Shown here piece after piece: positions 7,586 through 15,891 of a stretch of DNA of 64,000 bases (positions are counted from its first letter, which is position 1; each line of letters opens with the position of its first letter). This stretch comes from Aldehydirespirator sp965204415 (GTDB lineage: Bacteria > Actinomycetota > Acidimicrobiia > Acidimicrobiales > Aldehydirespiratoraceae): the NCBI GenBank assembly GCA_965204415.1, contig CBDBEL010000003.1, positions 620,001 to 684,000 of the forward strand, given 5' to 3'. The translations under genes and the position numbers were made by a program. A model generated the notes under the pieces. The model did not search any database. It was not told the DNA's origin and saw only the letters and a program-made list of their open reading frames with translations.

Positions 7586-8293
7586 ATGGCCCTGACCCCG
7601 CTGAGCATCGGCTCGGCGCGATTTCGGGTGGGAGCCTGGCAGGGTGCCACCGATGTGGCGTACCTTGCTCCCGCATCGGCAGCCGCCTCACTGGCGCCGT
7701 GGGTGCTGGCCGCGCTGCGGGAGCGGCTGAGAGACCAGGGATACCGCGCCGTCGTCACCGCGGCAGTAGCCCCGCGCGAACGCGACATCCTCGTCGGCGA
7801 CGGGTTCCGCATCCGTTCCGAACTCGCCACCCTCAGCCGCGATCTCGATACTGCGATGCCCGGGCGCGTGAACCCGCATGGCCGCACCCGGCGCGGCCGG
7901 TGGCGCGACCTGGACGTCGTGCTGCGGGTCGACGCTCAGGCCTTCGGACCGTTCTGGCGTCTCGACTCCGACGGCATCCATGAAGCGCTCACCGCAACGC
8001 CGTCGAGCCGCTGGCGCGTCAACCGCGGAACCGACGTCGAGGCCTACAGCATCACGGGGCGAGCAAGATCTCAGGGCTACCTGCAGCGTCTGGCGGTGGC
8101 GCTCCGGAGCCAGGGTCGGGGCCTGGGCACCCTGCTCGTGCTGGACGCGCTGCTGTGGCTGAGGCGGGGAGGGGCCCGCACCGTCCTGGTGAACACCCAG
8201 CCCGACAACGAGCGAGCGATCGGCCTCTACGAGCGCTGCGGGTTCCGCATGGAACCGGACCGGCTCGCAGTCCTGTCCCGCGACCTCCGATGA
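7586..8293 (+). CDS. GNAT family N-acetyltransferase
   Basis: Acetyl-CoA-dependent acetyltransferase of unknown acceptor. With the ATG at 7586 the protein has 235 residues. The C-terminal half carries the GNAT signature: QGYLQRLAVALRSQGRGLGT gives the acetyl-CoA pyrophosphate loop (Q/R-x-x-G-x-G/A), and NTQPDNERAIGLYERCGF is the classical C-terminal motif. The N-terminal half is a second, weaker GNAT-like region. An alternative ATG lies at 7535. The gene is divergent from the deacetylase gene and its stop overlaps the DUF6049 start by four bases. An acetyltransferase back-to-back with a deacetylase may be functionally linked, but that is inference. Confidence 0.85.
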   Translation: MALTPLSIGSARFRVGAWQGATDVAYLAPASAAASLAPWVLAALRERLRDQGYRAVVTAAVAPRERDILVGDGFRIRSELATLSRDLDTAMPGRVNPHGRTRRGRWRDLDVVLRVDAQAFGPFWRLDSDGIHEALTATPSSRWRVNRGTDVEAYSITGRARSQGYLQRLAVALRSQGRGLGTLLVLDALLWLRRGGARTVLVNTQPDNERAIGLYERCGFRMEPDRLAVLSRDLR

Positions 8294-10398
8294 GACGAGC
8301 CTCCCGCCGGCGGTTCGCTCTCGCGGTCGGCGCCGCGTTCCTCGCCGCATCGTCGTGGACGGCCGGCACGACCCGTGCCCAGACCATCGACGACGACCTG
8401 TCCCCCCAGGCTTTCGTGGACTTCCTCGGTGTGGACCTCGTCGGCCAGACCCCGGCAACGAGTTCATCGCCTGCGGTCATCCGCCTTCACATCGCCGACG
8501 AGTTGCGGACCGCGGACCTGCGAGCCCGCCTGTATTCACCGGTGACGACCAGAGCCGAGATGCTGACCATGTCCTCGACGTCGCTGATCGCTGAGTGGAT
8601 CGTCGAGGATGCCCGCACCGTCTCCACCGACGATCAGGGCATCGTCGTGTCGGTCCCCGTCCAACCACCCGGAGAGGACCTGGCAGGCCTGCTCGTCGAC
8701 GAGGCACGACCACTGCCACTGCGACTCGAGATGATCGACACCACCGGTTCCGTGGTGGGAGGGCTGACCATTTTCCTGACTCGGGGCGCGGATGCCGCCG
8801 TCAGCGGGCCCGAGCGTGCGTTGACGGTTGCCGTGGTTGTCGATCTGCGCTTGCCGCCGTCGCATCTCGCCGACGGTGGCGCGGCGGTGGACCCGGACTT
8901 GCTCGACCGGGTGCTTGGCATCGCCGGAGTGCTCATCGAACGGCGAGACGTGCCCCTCTCCGTCGTGATCAGCCCCGAGACTCTCGACGCCCTCGCGCTC
9001 ATCGGGGACGACACCAGCGTGGAGACCCTGCGCACCGCGCTTCGGGGCCGGCAGCTGCTGACCACCACGTGGACGAACCTCGACATCGCAGACTGGTCGT
9101 TGGCGGTCCGGCTCGACGTGGTGCTCGACGGGCTGAGAAGAGGTGCCGAGGCGCTGCGGTGGGCCGGCCTGGAAGCCAGCACCGTCATGCACCTGGAACA
9201 CCCGCTGACGGCACGAGGAGTCGGAGCCGTCACCGAGCCGGCGACCGGAGTGAGCGCGTTCATGGCCGACTACGCCCCCGACGACAGCGGCCCCCTCCCG
9301 CCAGTAGTGTCGGTGACCGGCACCGGCGGCGGCAGCCACCCGCTGGTCCGACCGGACCCGCTGCTCGGGGCGATGCTGCAGTTCCCCGACGCGGAGCTCG
9401 GCTTCCAGTCGGCACGCGCCGAGCTCGTTCGCATGGCAGCCGCCGGCAGTCCCACCGCGGTCGTCGTGTCGGTGTCGGCCCACACCGAGCACTCACTCGA
9501 CTGGCTGGAGTTCCCCTCCGGCCGCGGGCCGACGGTCTCCCCCGTCACCAGCATCGAGCCGGCGACGCTGGCTCTGCTGCTCGATCTGGTCGCCGGCGAC
9601 CCCGCCCTGCGGCCGGCCACAGTGGACGATGTGCTGGCGCAGGAGCCGCCGGCGGGCGCGGTCACCCTCGCGCCCGGCGATCGATTGTCCGACCCGCGGG
9701 ACTTCGGTCTGTATCTCGCCCGGCGCATCCAGGTGGAGCAGCGACTGGAGGCCTACGAGTCTCTCGTCGGAGACGATCCCTTCCTGGTCGCCCCCCTGCG
9801 AACCCTGCTAGCGGTCAGCGCCGGCGATCAGCTGACGACCGGCGAGCAAGCCGAGTTCCTCAACGCCGTCGACCAGCAGGTGACACAGGGAACGACCGGG
9901 GTGGAGTACCTGGGCCGGGGCCCTATCACGGTCACCGAGCGCCGAGCCGACCTGCCGGTGACGCTGGTCAACAACCGGTCCGCGCCGCTGATCGTGGCCG
10001 TGGAGCTGGCCTCCGACACGATCGACTTGCGGCACGAGGAGCGCCCCGTCTTCGTCCTGGAACCGGGCCGGAACGACCTGTCGGTGCCCGTCGAGGCGGC
10101 TGCGTCGGGCCGCACTCCGGTGCGGGTGACGGTCACGACCCCGGATGATGCCGGCGCGATCACCCTGGCTACCGGGACCTTCAGTGCGCGATTCACCGAC
10201 GCGGAGGGTCTCGGCTTCCTGATCCTCGTCTGGGCCGCGGCCGCGCTGGCGGTGTGGTGGCTCAAGACGCTGAGCAGGCGTGCGCGCGCTGCGGACAGCG
10301 GCGGTGCTACGGTCGCATCACCCGGCCCGGTGAGAGACAACGCCCAGGCGAGCAACGAGGCGGGCCTCCCTTCAAGCGGCGATCACACAAGGACATGA
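8290..10398 (+). CDS. DUF6049-like secreted, membrane-anchored protein
   Basis: Large envelope protein of unknown function occupying the place of mycobacterial Rv3909. The 702-residue product starts MRRASRRRFALAVGAAFLAA, a Sec-type signal peptide ending near residue 30. An extracytoplasmic region of about 620 residues follows, then a single C-terminal transmembrane helix (GLGFLILVWAAAALAVWWL) and a basic cytoplasmic tail. No catalytic motif is recognised. Family assignment rests on architecture, length and synteny, not on a sequence search. Starts with ATGA overlap on the GNAT stop. Confidence 0.7.
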   Translation: MRRASRRRFALAVGAAFLAASSWTAGTTRAQTIDDDLSPQAFVDFLGVDLVGQTPATSSSPAVIRLHIADELRTADLRARLYSPVTTRAEMLTMSSTSLIAEWIVEDARTVSTDDQGIVVSVPVQPPGEDLAGLLVDEARPLPLRLEMIDTTGSVVGGLTIFLTRGADAAVSGPERALTVAVVVDLRLPPSHLADGGAAVDPDLLDRVLGIAGVLIERRDVPLSVVISPETLDALALIGDDTSVETLRTALRGRQLLTTTWTNLDIADWSLAVRLDVVLDGLRRGAEALRWAGLEASTVMHLEHPLTARGVGAVTEPATGVSAFMADYAPDDSGPLPPVVSVTGTGGGSHPLVRPDPLLGAMLQFPDAELGFQSARAELVRMAAAGSPTAVVVSVSAHTEHSLDWLEFPSGRGPTVSPVTSIEPATLALLLDLVAGDPALRPATVDDVLAQEPPAGAVTLAPGDRLSDPRDFGLYLARRIQVEQRLEAYESLVGDDPFLVAPLRTLLAVSAGDQLTTGEQAEFLNAVDQQVTQGTTGVEYLGRGPITVTERRADLPVTLVNNRSAPLIVAVELASDTIDLRHEERPVFVLEPGRNDLSVPVEAAASGRTPVRVTVTTPDDAGAITLATGTFSARFTDAEGLGFLILVWAAAALAVWWLKTLSRRARAADSGGATVASPGPVRDNAQASNEAGLPSSGDHTRT

Positions 10399-10399
10399 C

Positions 10400-11248
10400 A
10401 TGACCGTTGGCATTGTCACCGACAGCTCAAGCGACCTGAGCGACGAGGAACTGGAAGGGCTCGACGTCGAGGTCGTCCCTCTGTTCATCCGCTTCGGGAC
10501 CGACGAGTTCGTGGACCGCGAGCAGATCAGCGTCGAGGACTTCTACCGGCGGATGGCAACCGTCGACGAGCTGCCGCAGACCGCGGCCCCGCCGCCCGGG
10601 CGCTTCGAGCAGGCCTTCACCGGTCTCCTGGACGCGGGCTGCGAGGCGGTGCTGTGCATCAACCTGTCGTCGGCGATCTCAGCCACGATGCAGTCGGCGG
10701 TGCAGGCCGCCGACTCGGCCCGCGCCGGGCGCAACGATGCCGACATCAGGGTCCTGGACAGCAAGTCGGTGACCGCCGGGCTCGGCACGCTGGTGCTGCA
10801 GGCGGCCCGCATGGCGGCGGCCGGGGACAACGCCGACACCATCGAGGCGTTCGTGGCCGACGCCTCGGCCCGCACCCATGTGTTCGGCACGCTCGACACG
10901 CTCGAGAACCTCCGCAAGGGCGGGCGCATCGGCGGGGCACAGGCCATGCTCGGCTCGATGCTGTCGATAAAGCCCATCGTCGACATCTCCAGCGGGGAGG
11001 TCGAGGAGGCGGCCAAGCAGCGCACCCGCCGCAAGGCGCTCGGTTGGCTGCGCGACACCCTGCGAGCCGCCGAACCGGTTGAGGACCTCGCAGTCATGCA
11101 CGGGGAGGCTGCCGACGTCGGCGACTTCTGCGACATGCTGGCCGAGGTCCACCGCGGCGACATCCGGGTGTGCAAGGTCGGACCGGTGGTGGGCACCCAT
11201 GCCGGCCAGGGAGTGCTGGGCATGGCCTACCAGGTCCCCGCCACCTGA
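10400..11248 (+). CDS. DegV family fatty-acid-binding protein
   Basis: DegV proteins bind fatty acids; the FakB members hand them to a kinase (FakA) for phosphorylation. The 282-residue product shows the family pattern: VGIVTDSSSDL at the N-terminus, PLFIRFGTDEFVD, a TAAPPPGRFEQAF loop, CINLSSAISATMQSA, DSKSVTAGLGTLVLQAA, and LENLRKGGRIGGAQAMLGS in the lipid-binding lid. It starts one base after the DUF6049 stop. In many actinobacteria this slot holds murJ (mviN); no murJ is present here. A FakA partner is not visible in the window. Confidence 0.92.
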   Translation: MTVGIVTDSSSDLSDEELEGLDVEVVPLFIRFGTDEFVDREQISVEDFYRRMATVDELPQTAAPPPGRFEQAFTGLLDAGCEAVLCINLSSAISATMQSAVQAADSARAGRNDADIRVLDSKSVTAGLGTLVLQAARMAAAGDNADTIEAFVADASARTHVFGTLDTLENLRKGGRIGGAQAMLGSMLSIKPIVDISSGEVEEAAKQRTRRKALGWLRDTLRAAEPVEDLAVMHGEAADVGDFCDMLAEVHRGDIRVCKVGPVVGTHAGQGVLGMAYQVPAT

Positions 11249-11271
11249 CCCCCGGCGGCCCCCGACCGCAC

Positions 11272-11868
11272 TTGCGCAACGACCTCGACGACGCCAGGCT
11301 CACGAAGGCTGCACAGGCCGGCGACCGGCGTGCCCTCGAAGAACTCCTGCGGCGGCACCAGGACCAGATCCACGCCATCTGCCGCCGACTCGCCGGCAAT
11401 GACGCCGACGGCCAGGACGCCACCCAGGAAGCGCTCATCGCCATCGTCAGGGGGCTCCCCCGCTTCGGTGGCAAAGCCAAGTTCTCGACCTGGGCCTACC
11501 GGGTAGCCACCAACGCGGCCCTGGACGAACTGCGTCGACGGAGCCGGCGGCCGGTACCGTCGGCAGTTGACCGCGACGATGGCCCGGCCGCGGCGTCCAC
11601 TGCCGACGATCCGGCCTCGGTGGCCGTGCGCCTCGACCTCGACGCGGCCCTGGCCCAGCTGCCCGAAGAGTTCAGGGCGCCGGTCGTGCTGAGGGACATG
11701 GCCGGCTGCGATTACGCCGAGATCGGGAAGATCCTGCGGATACCGCCGGGAACGGTGAGATCCCGGATCGCGCGTGGCCGGGCCCGGTTGGCCGGGTTGA
11801 TGAGCGCCAACGGCGGGAACCACGACGACACCCTGCAACGTCGTAACGACGAGGCAAGCAGACCATGA
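11272..11868 (+). CDS. ECF-family RNA polymerase sigma factor (SigM-like position)
   Basis: Alternative sigma factor of the extracytoplasmic-function group. From a TTG at 11272 the product has 198 residues. Region 2 includes DGQDATQEALIAIVRGLPRF and FSTWAYRVATNAALDELRR. Region 4 includes AQLPEEFRAPVVLRDMAG and the helix-turn-helix YAEIGKILRIPPGTVRSRIARGRARL. No ATG or GTG lies close before region 2; a longer reading would overlap degV, so TTG is the best start but is uncertain. The stop overlaps the next gene's ATG, so sigma factor and putative anti-sigma factor are co-translated, as in the mycobacterial sigM locus. Confidence 0.9.
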   Translation: MRNDLDDARLTKAAQAGDRRALEELLRRHQDQIHAICRRLAGNDADGQDATQEALIAIVRGLPRFGGKAKFSTWAYRVATNAALDELRRRSRRPVPSAVDRDDGPAAASTADDPASVAVRLDLDAALAQLPEEFRAPVVLRDMAGCDYAEIGKILRIPPGTVRSRIARGRARLAGLMSANGGNHDDTLQRRNDEASRP

Positions 11869-12950
11869 GTGACGAACATCTCCGCGAAGACGAACTCGCC
11901 TCGGCCTACCTCGACGGCGAGGCGACCCCCGCCGAGATCGCCGAGGTGGAGGCGAGCGACGCCCTGCTGGCCCGGGTGGAGGAGTTCCGGGCCCTCCGCG
12001 ACGCGGTGGCCGAGTTGGTCGCGCCGCTGCCGCAGGATCGGCAGGACGACCTGATCGGTGCGGCCCTCGGTGCGGCCCTCGGTGCGGCCGAGGCTGAGGA
12101 AGCCGCCCGAGCGGAGGCCAAGGTCGTACCCCTGCGACGGCCTCAGCGCCTGCTCCTCGCCATGGCTGCTGTGGTGGTTCTGCTCGCAGCTGTCGTCGGG
12201 ACCGGCTTGATCGCCAGCAGGGGCGGCGACGACTTCGACGAGTCAGCCACGCTCGCGACCGCAATGCCGGAGTCCGCAGCCGGAACGGACACCGCGGACG
12301 ACGCTGCCCCGGCCGAGGAAGAACCCATGGCCGCCATGGACATAACGACCGCTGACGAGGCGACGGCCGAAGAAGAACCCATGGCCGACATGGAAATGGC
12401 GGCTGAAGCCCCCATGGCCGACGACGACGCCATGGCCGACATGGAAATAGCGGCTGAAGCCCCCATGGCCGAAGAAGAGCGAAGGAGCGAGTCGGCCGAG
12501 GCTATGGAGGCAACGGAGGCAGCCGCTGCGGCAACCGCCGAGGCGGCGGCAGCCGAGGAAGACGCACCGGCTGCCACCACGACGATCGCCGCGGCCACGA
12601 CCACCGACGGTGCGCCGGCAGATGACAGCCTCGACGACTCGTCCGAGCAGGTTGTGGACCTGGGCACCCTCGAGAGCCTCGATCCGCTCTTGGAGGACGT
12701 CGGAGCCCGGTGGTCTGCCGCCGTGGAGGATGGGGCGATGGCTGACTCCGGAGCGTGCGCCGAAACAGTGCAGGAGCAGGCCCTCAATCTGGGTTCCGAG
12801 ACAATCCGAGCCTTCGTGGTCACGGTGGGAAGCGAGGATCCCGTGACGTTCGATGCCCGGTTCGCTCGCCGCGACGACGGCACTGCGGTCGTCGTCTACG
12901 CGGCCCCACCCGACTGCGAGGTCGGAATCCACGATTTGCCCGACTCCTGA
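11865..12950 (+). CDS. Probable anti-sigma factor with acidic Ala/Met-rich repeats
   Basis: Predicted membrane-bound regulator of the ECF sigma factor encoded just upstream (four-base overlap). The 361-residue protein has an acidic N-terminal cytoplasmic domain (HLREDELASAYLDGEAT) that resembles the start of anti-sigma domains but lacks the zinc-binding HxxxCxxC motif. One transmembrane helix lies at about residues 90-112 (LLLAMAAVVVLLAAVVGTG). Outside lies a long low-complexity stretch built from EEEPMADMEMAAEAPMA-like units, then an Ala/Thr region. A small C-terminal domain with two Cys follows (GACAETVQ and PPDCEVG). Function by position; no stronger evidence. Confidence 0.7.
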   Translation: MSDEHLREDELASAYLDGEATPAEIAEVEASDALLARVEEFRALRDAVAELVAPLPQDRQDDLIGAALGAALGAAEAEEAARAEAKVVPLRRPQRLLLAMAAVVVLLAAVVGTGLIASRGGDDFDESATLATAMPESAAGTDTADDAAPAEEEPMAAMDITTADEATAEEEPMADMEMAAEAPMADDDAMADMEIAAEAPMAEEERRSESAEAMEATEAAAAATAEAAAAEEDAPAATTTIAAATTTDGAPADDSLDDSSEQVVDLGTLESLDPLLEDVGARWSAAVEDGAMADSGACAETVQEQALNLGSETIRAFVVTVGSEDPVTFDARFARRDDGTAVVVYAAPPDCEVGIHDLPDS

Positions 12951-12995
12951 CACGCCAGACAAGCCCCCAACGGGCCGCCGGTAGGCTTCATCTCC

Positions 12996-13427
12996 ATGGC
13001 CGATTCCGAGCCCGACAGCCGTGACCGGCCGCCGCTGAGCGTGGGATCCGACGACTGGCCGGCCACCCTCGCCGACAAGATCGTCGAGATCGTCGACGCG
13101 GTTCGCGTTCAGACCACCGACCGGGTCGTGCTCCTGCTTCGAGCCGTCGTCTACTGCCTGGTGGCGGCGGTCGCGGCCGTCGCCATCGTCGTCCTGGTCA
13201 CGATCGCGGCCATACGCCTTGCCGATGCGTACCTGCCCATAGGATCCGGGGTCGGTTCGGCCACATGGGCTGCCCACGGATTCGTCGGGCTGCTGGTTTC
13301 GGTCATCGGTCTGGGCTTCTGGCGAGCCCGGGCAGGATCGGCGAAGCCCCTGTACGCGGCCCTGATCCTGGACGCGGCCATCGTGGTAGGCGTCGTCTTC
13401 TACGGTGTCATCGCCGCGGTCGCTTGA
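12996..13427 (+). CDS. Small three-helix membrane protein
   Basis: 143 residues of unknown function. A charged N-terminal segment (about 1-45) is followed by three predicted transmembrane helices: residues about 50-72 (LLRAVVYCLVAAVAAVAIVV), 88-108 and 118-140. The layout resembles small actinobacterial phage-holin-like or phage-infection-type membrane proteins, but I do not recognise a named family. It lies between the anti-sigma-like gene and trxB on the same strand, with short gaps on both sides. Confidence 0.65.
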   Translation: MADSEPDSRDRPPLSVGSDDWPATLADKIVEIVDAVRVQTTDRVVLLLRAVVYCLVAAVAAVAIVVLVTIAAIRLADAYLPIGSGVGSATWAAHGFVGLLVSVIGLGFWRARAGSAKPLYAALILDAAIVVGVVFYGVIAAVA

Positions 13428-13477
13428 GGCCAGGCCCGTCGGACCACCGGAGAAGCAAGGGAAAGGACCTGACTGAG

Positions 13478-14464
13478 ATGAGCCTTGATGGCCGCGCCGA
13501 CCAGCCGGTGGAGGTGGCGATTGTCGGTTCGGGCCCGGCCGGGCTCACCGCGGCGATCTACACCGCCCGGGCCAACCTCTCGCCGGTGGTTCTCGAGGGT
13601 GAGCCGAGTTCGACCAGCGACCAGCCGGGCGGCCAGCTGATGCTCACCACCGACGTAGAGAACTATCCCGGGTTCCCCGAGGGCGTGATGGGACCTGAGC
13701 TGATGCAGAGGTTCCGGGAGCAGGCCGTCCGCTTCGGGGCCCAGATACACACCGTGAAGGCCACCCGGGTGGACCTCTCGTCCCAGCCTTACGGCATCTG
13801 GACGGGCGACCCCGACGCGTCCGAGCCGACCCTGCGGGCTTGGACCGTGATCGTGTCCACCGGGGCCCAGTCGCTCATGCTGGGACTGGAACGGGAGATC
13901 GAGCTGGTGGGGCACGGCCTCTCCACCTGCGCGACCTGCGATGGCTTCTTCTTCCGCGATCAGCACATCGCGGTGGTCGGCGGAGGCGACTCTGCGATGG
14001 AGGAGTCGACGTTCCTGACCCGGTTCGCCTCCAAGGTCACCGTCATCCACCGCCGTGATGCGCTGAGGGCCTCCAAGATCATGCAGCAGCGGGCCTTCGA
14101 CAACGAGCGGATCGAGTTCATGTGGAACACCGTCGTCGAGGAGTACCTGGGCGAGCACGCGCTCAACGGCCTGCGCGTCCGCGACACCATCACCGGCGAG
14201 ACGTCGATTCTGGACGTGGCCGGCTGCTTCATCGCCATCGGCCATTCTCCCAACACGGACCTCTTCGCGGGCCAGTTGGAGATGAAGGACAACGGCTACC
14301 TCGTCACCGCGCCGAACTCGACCGGGACCGCCGTCGAGGGCGTCTTCGCCTGCGGGGATGTGCAGGACGACTACTACCGCCAGGCAGTGACCGCCGCCGG
14401 CTCGGGATGCATGGCGGCGATCGAGGCCGAGCGGTACCTCGAGAGCCACCCCCGGGTAGGGTGA
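13478..14464 (+). CDS. trxB: Thioredoxin-disulfide reductase
   Basis: Flavoenzyme that uses NADPH to reduce thioredoxin. The 328-residue product has the FAD motif GSGPAG at 17-22 and GGQLMLTTDVENYPGFP. The redox-active pair C151-A-T-C154 and the NADPH-binding VVGGGDSAMEE complete it, with the C-terminal FAD motif GVFACGDVQDDYYRQAVTAAG. The ATG at 13478 follows GGGAAAGGACC; longer in-frame readings overlap the membrane-protein gene. It is paired with trxA 63 bases downstream, the usual actinobacterial arrangement beside cwlM and parB. Confidence 0.97.
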   Translation: MSLDGRADQPVEVAIVGSGPAGLTAAIYTARANLSPVVLEGEPSSTSDQPGGQLMLTTDVENYPGFPEGVMGPELMQRFREQAVRFGAQIHTVKATRVDLSSQPYGIWTGDPDASEPTLRAWTVIVSTGAQSLMLGLEREIELVGHGLSTCATCDGFFFRDQHIAVVGGGDSAMEESTFLTRFASKVTVIHRRDALRASKIMQQRAFDNERIEFMWNTVVEEYLGEHALNGLRVRDTITGETSILDVAGCFIAIGHSPNTDLFAGQLEMKDNGYLVTAPNSTGTAVEGVFACGDVQDDYYRQAVTAAGSGCMAAIEAERYLESHPRVG

Positions 14465-14527
14465 CCGCGAGAGCGCCGCAACAGCCGCGCACGGCGTTCG
14501 AATGCAACGACATAAAGGACATCTTCA

Positions 14528-14854
14528 ATGGCCGACTCAACGATCACTCTCAGCGACACAACCTTCGACGAGGAGATCAAGGGCGCGTCCACGCCCGTCC
14601 TCGTGGACTTCTGGGCCGAGTGGTGCGGACCCTGCAAGACGATCGCTCCCATCCTGGACGAGATCGCGTCCGAACAGGAGGGCAGGCTGACAGTGGCCAA
14701 GCTCAACGTGGATGATGCTCCCAACATCGCCCGGCGGTTCGGGGTCATGAGCATCCCCACCCTGATCCTCTTCAATGACGGAGAGCCGGCCAAGCGGGTA
14801 GTGGGAGCCAAGCCGAAGGCGGCTCTGCTGGGCGAACTTGCCGAGTACCTCTGA
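14528..14854 (+). CDS. trxA: Thioredoxin
   Basis: Small cytoplasmic dithiol carrier reduced by TrxB. The 108-residue protein has the invariant active site WCGPC (C33, C36) within FWAEWCGPCKTIAPILDE, the cis-proline loop MSIPTLILF, and FNDGEPAKRVVGAKPK. Length is standard. An AAAGGA sequence lies a few bases upstream of the ATG. Confidence 0.97.
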   Translation: MADSTITLSDTTFDEEIKGASTPVLVDFWAEWCGPCKTIAPILDEIASEQEGRLTVAKLNVDDAPNIARRFGVMSIPTLILFNDGEPAKRVVGAKPKAALLGELAEYL

Positions 14855-15851
14855 TCGCGGAGCGCCCCACTCCCCCGGCGCCGGGGGCCTGCTACTGCGG
14901 CGGGGCGACACTGGTGAGGCTGTTCGTGACCTCCAGGAACGGCTGGCGCTGATCGGTTACGGCACCGGCGGCGACCATCAGGAGTTCGGCGCGGCCACCG
15001 AGGCATCCCTCCGCCAATTCCAGAACGACCGTGGCCTTGTGGTCGACGGCATCTGCGGCCCGCAGTCCTGGAACGCTCTCGTGGAGGCCGATCACCGGCT
15101 TGGAGACCGGCTTCTCTACTACCGAGCCCCGATGATGCGCGGTGATGATGTGGCGGAGTTGCAACGTCGCCTCGGCCAACTCGGCTTCGACGCCAACTGG
15201 ATCGACGGGATCCTGGGACCGAGGACGCAGACCGCGATCCGGCAGTTCCAGCAGAACGCCGGCCTTCCCGACGACGGCGTGGTGGGAAGATCCACTGTCG
15301 AGGCCCTCGAGCGGCTCACAAGGCGGACCGCGGCCGAAGTCACCATCGCGGAGGTACGCGAGCACGAGCGCCTCCGCCATCAGCCCAGCCGCGTGGAGGG
15401 CAGGCGCGTAGTGGTCGGCGACACGGGCGAGCTCCCCGTGATCGCCCAGGCTGTCGCTCGCCGCCTCCGCCACATCGGAGCGGAGGTCCTGTCGTTCAGC
15501 ACCCCGGACCTGAGCCACCAAGCTCGAATGTCCAATCAATGGAACGGGGACATCTATCTCGGGGTGACCCTGGCTGTCGACAACTTCGGCTTCTCGTACT
15601 TCGCCACCCGGGGATTCGAGTCGGTGGGCGGCCGCGCGCTGGCACAGCGATGCTCCGAGATGCTCGCCCCTGTGCTCGCGGTACCGACTCCGGCCACGGC
15701 CATGCGGCTACCCATCCTTCGCGAGACCCGGATGCCAGCCGTATGGTGCCGTCTCGGACCCGGCTCGACCGTGGTGCCCCAGACTCCTCGCATTGCGCAG
15801 GGCCTCGCCCAGGCCGTGATCGACTGGTGCCTTGACCCTAAATTACATTGA
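14838..15851 (+). CDS. CwlM-like peptidoglycan-binding protein with degenerate amidase domain
   Basis: Counterpart of mycobacterial CwlM, which sits in the same place and is known to regulate the first step of peptidoglycan synthesis (MurA). The product has about 337 residues. Two PG_binding_1 repeats lie at about 20-85 (LLLRRGDTGEAVRDLQERL) and 98-160 (MMRGDDVAELQRRLGQLGF), followed by an amidase_3-like domain to the end. The zinc-ligand positions of active amidases look lost: the usual DPGHGG start reads VVGDTGE, and the SIHAN-type strand reads YLGVTLAV. The only in-frame start is TTG at 14838, overlapping trxA by 17 bases. Confidence 0.8.
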   Translation: MPSTSDRGAPHSPGAGGLLLRRGDTGEAVRDLQERLALIGYGTGGDHQEFGAATEASLRQFQNDRGLVVDGICGPQSWNALVEADHRLGDRLLYYRAPMMRGDDVAELQRRLGQLGFDANWIDGILGPRTQTAIRQFQQNAGLPDDGVVGRSTVEALERLTRRTAAEVTIAEVREHERLRHQPSRVEGRRVVVGDTGELPVIAQAVARRLRHIGAEVLSFSTPDLSHQARMSNQWNGDIYLGVTLAVDNFGFSYFATRGFESVGGRALAQRCSEMLAPVLAVPTPATAMRLPILRETRMPAVWCRLGPGSTVVPQTPRIAQGLAQAVIDWCLDPKLH

Positions 15852-15891
15852 ATAGCCTCGAAAGTAGCTAAATAGCCTGCCGGCTGGCTGC

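Noticed and set aside
7471..7887. 139-residue N-terminal extension of the deacetylase
   Set aside because: It overlaps the divergent acetyltransferase gene in antisense and has no deacetylase similarity; MLVITDERF is the expected family start.
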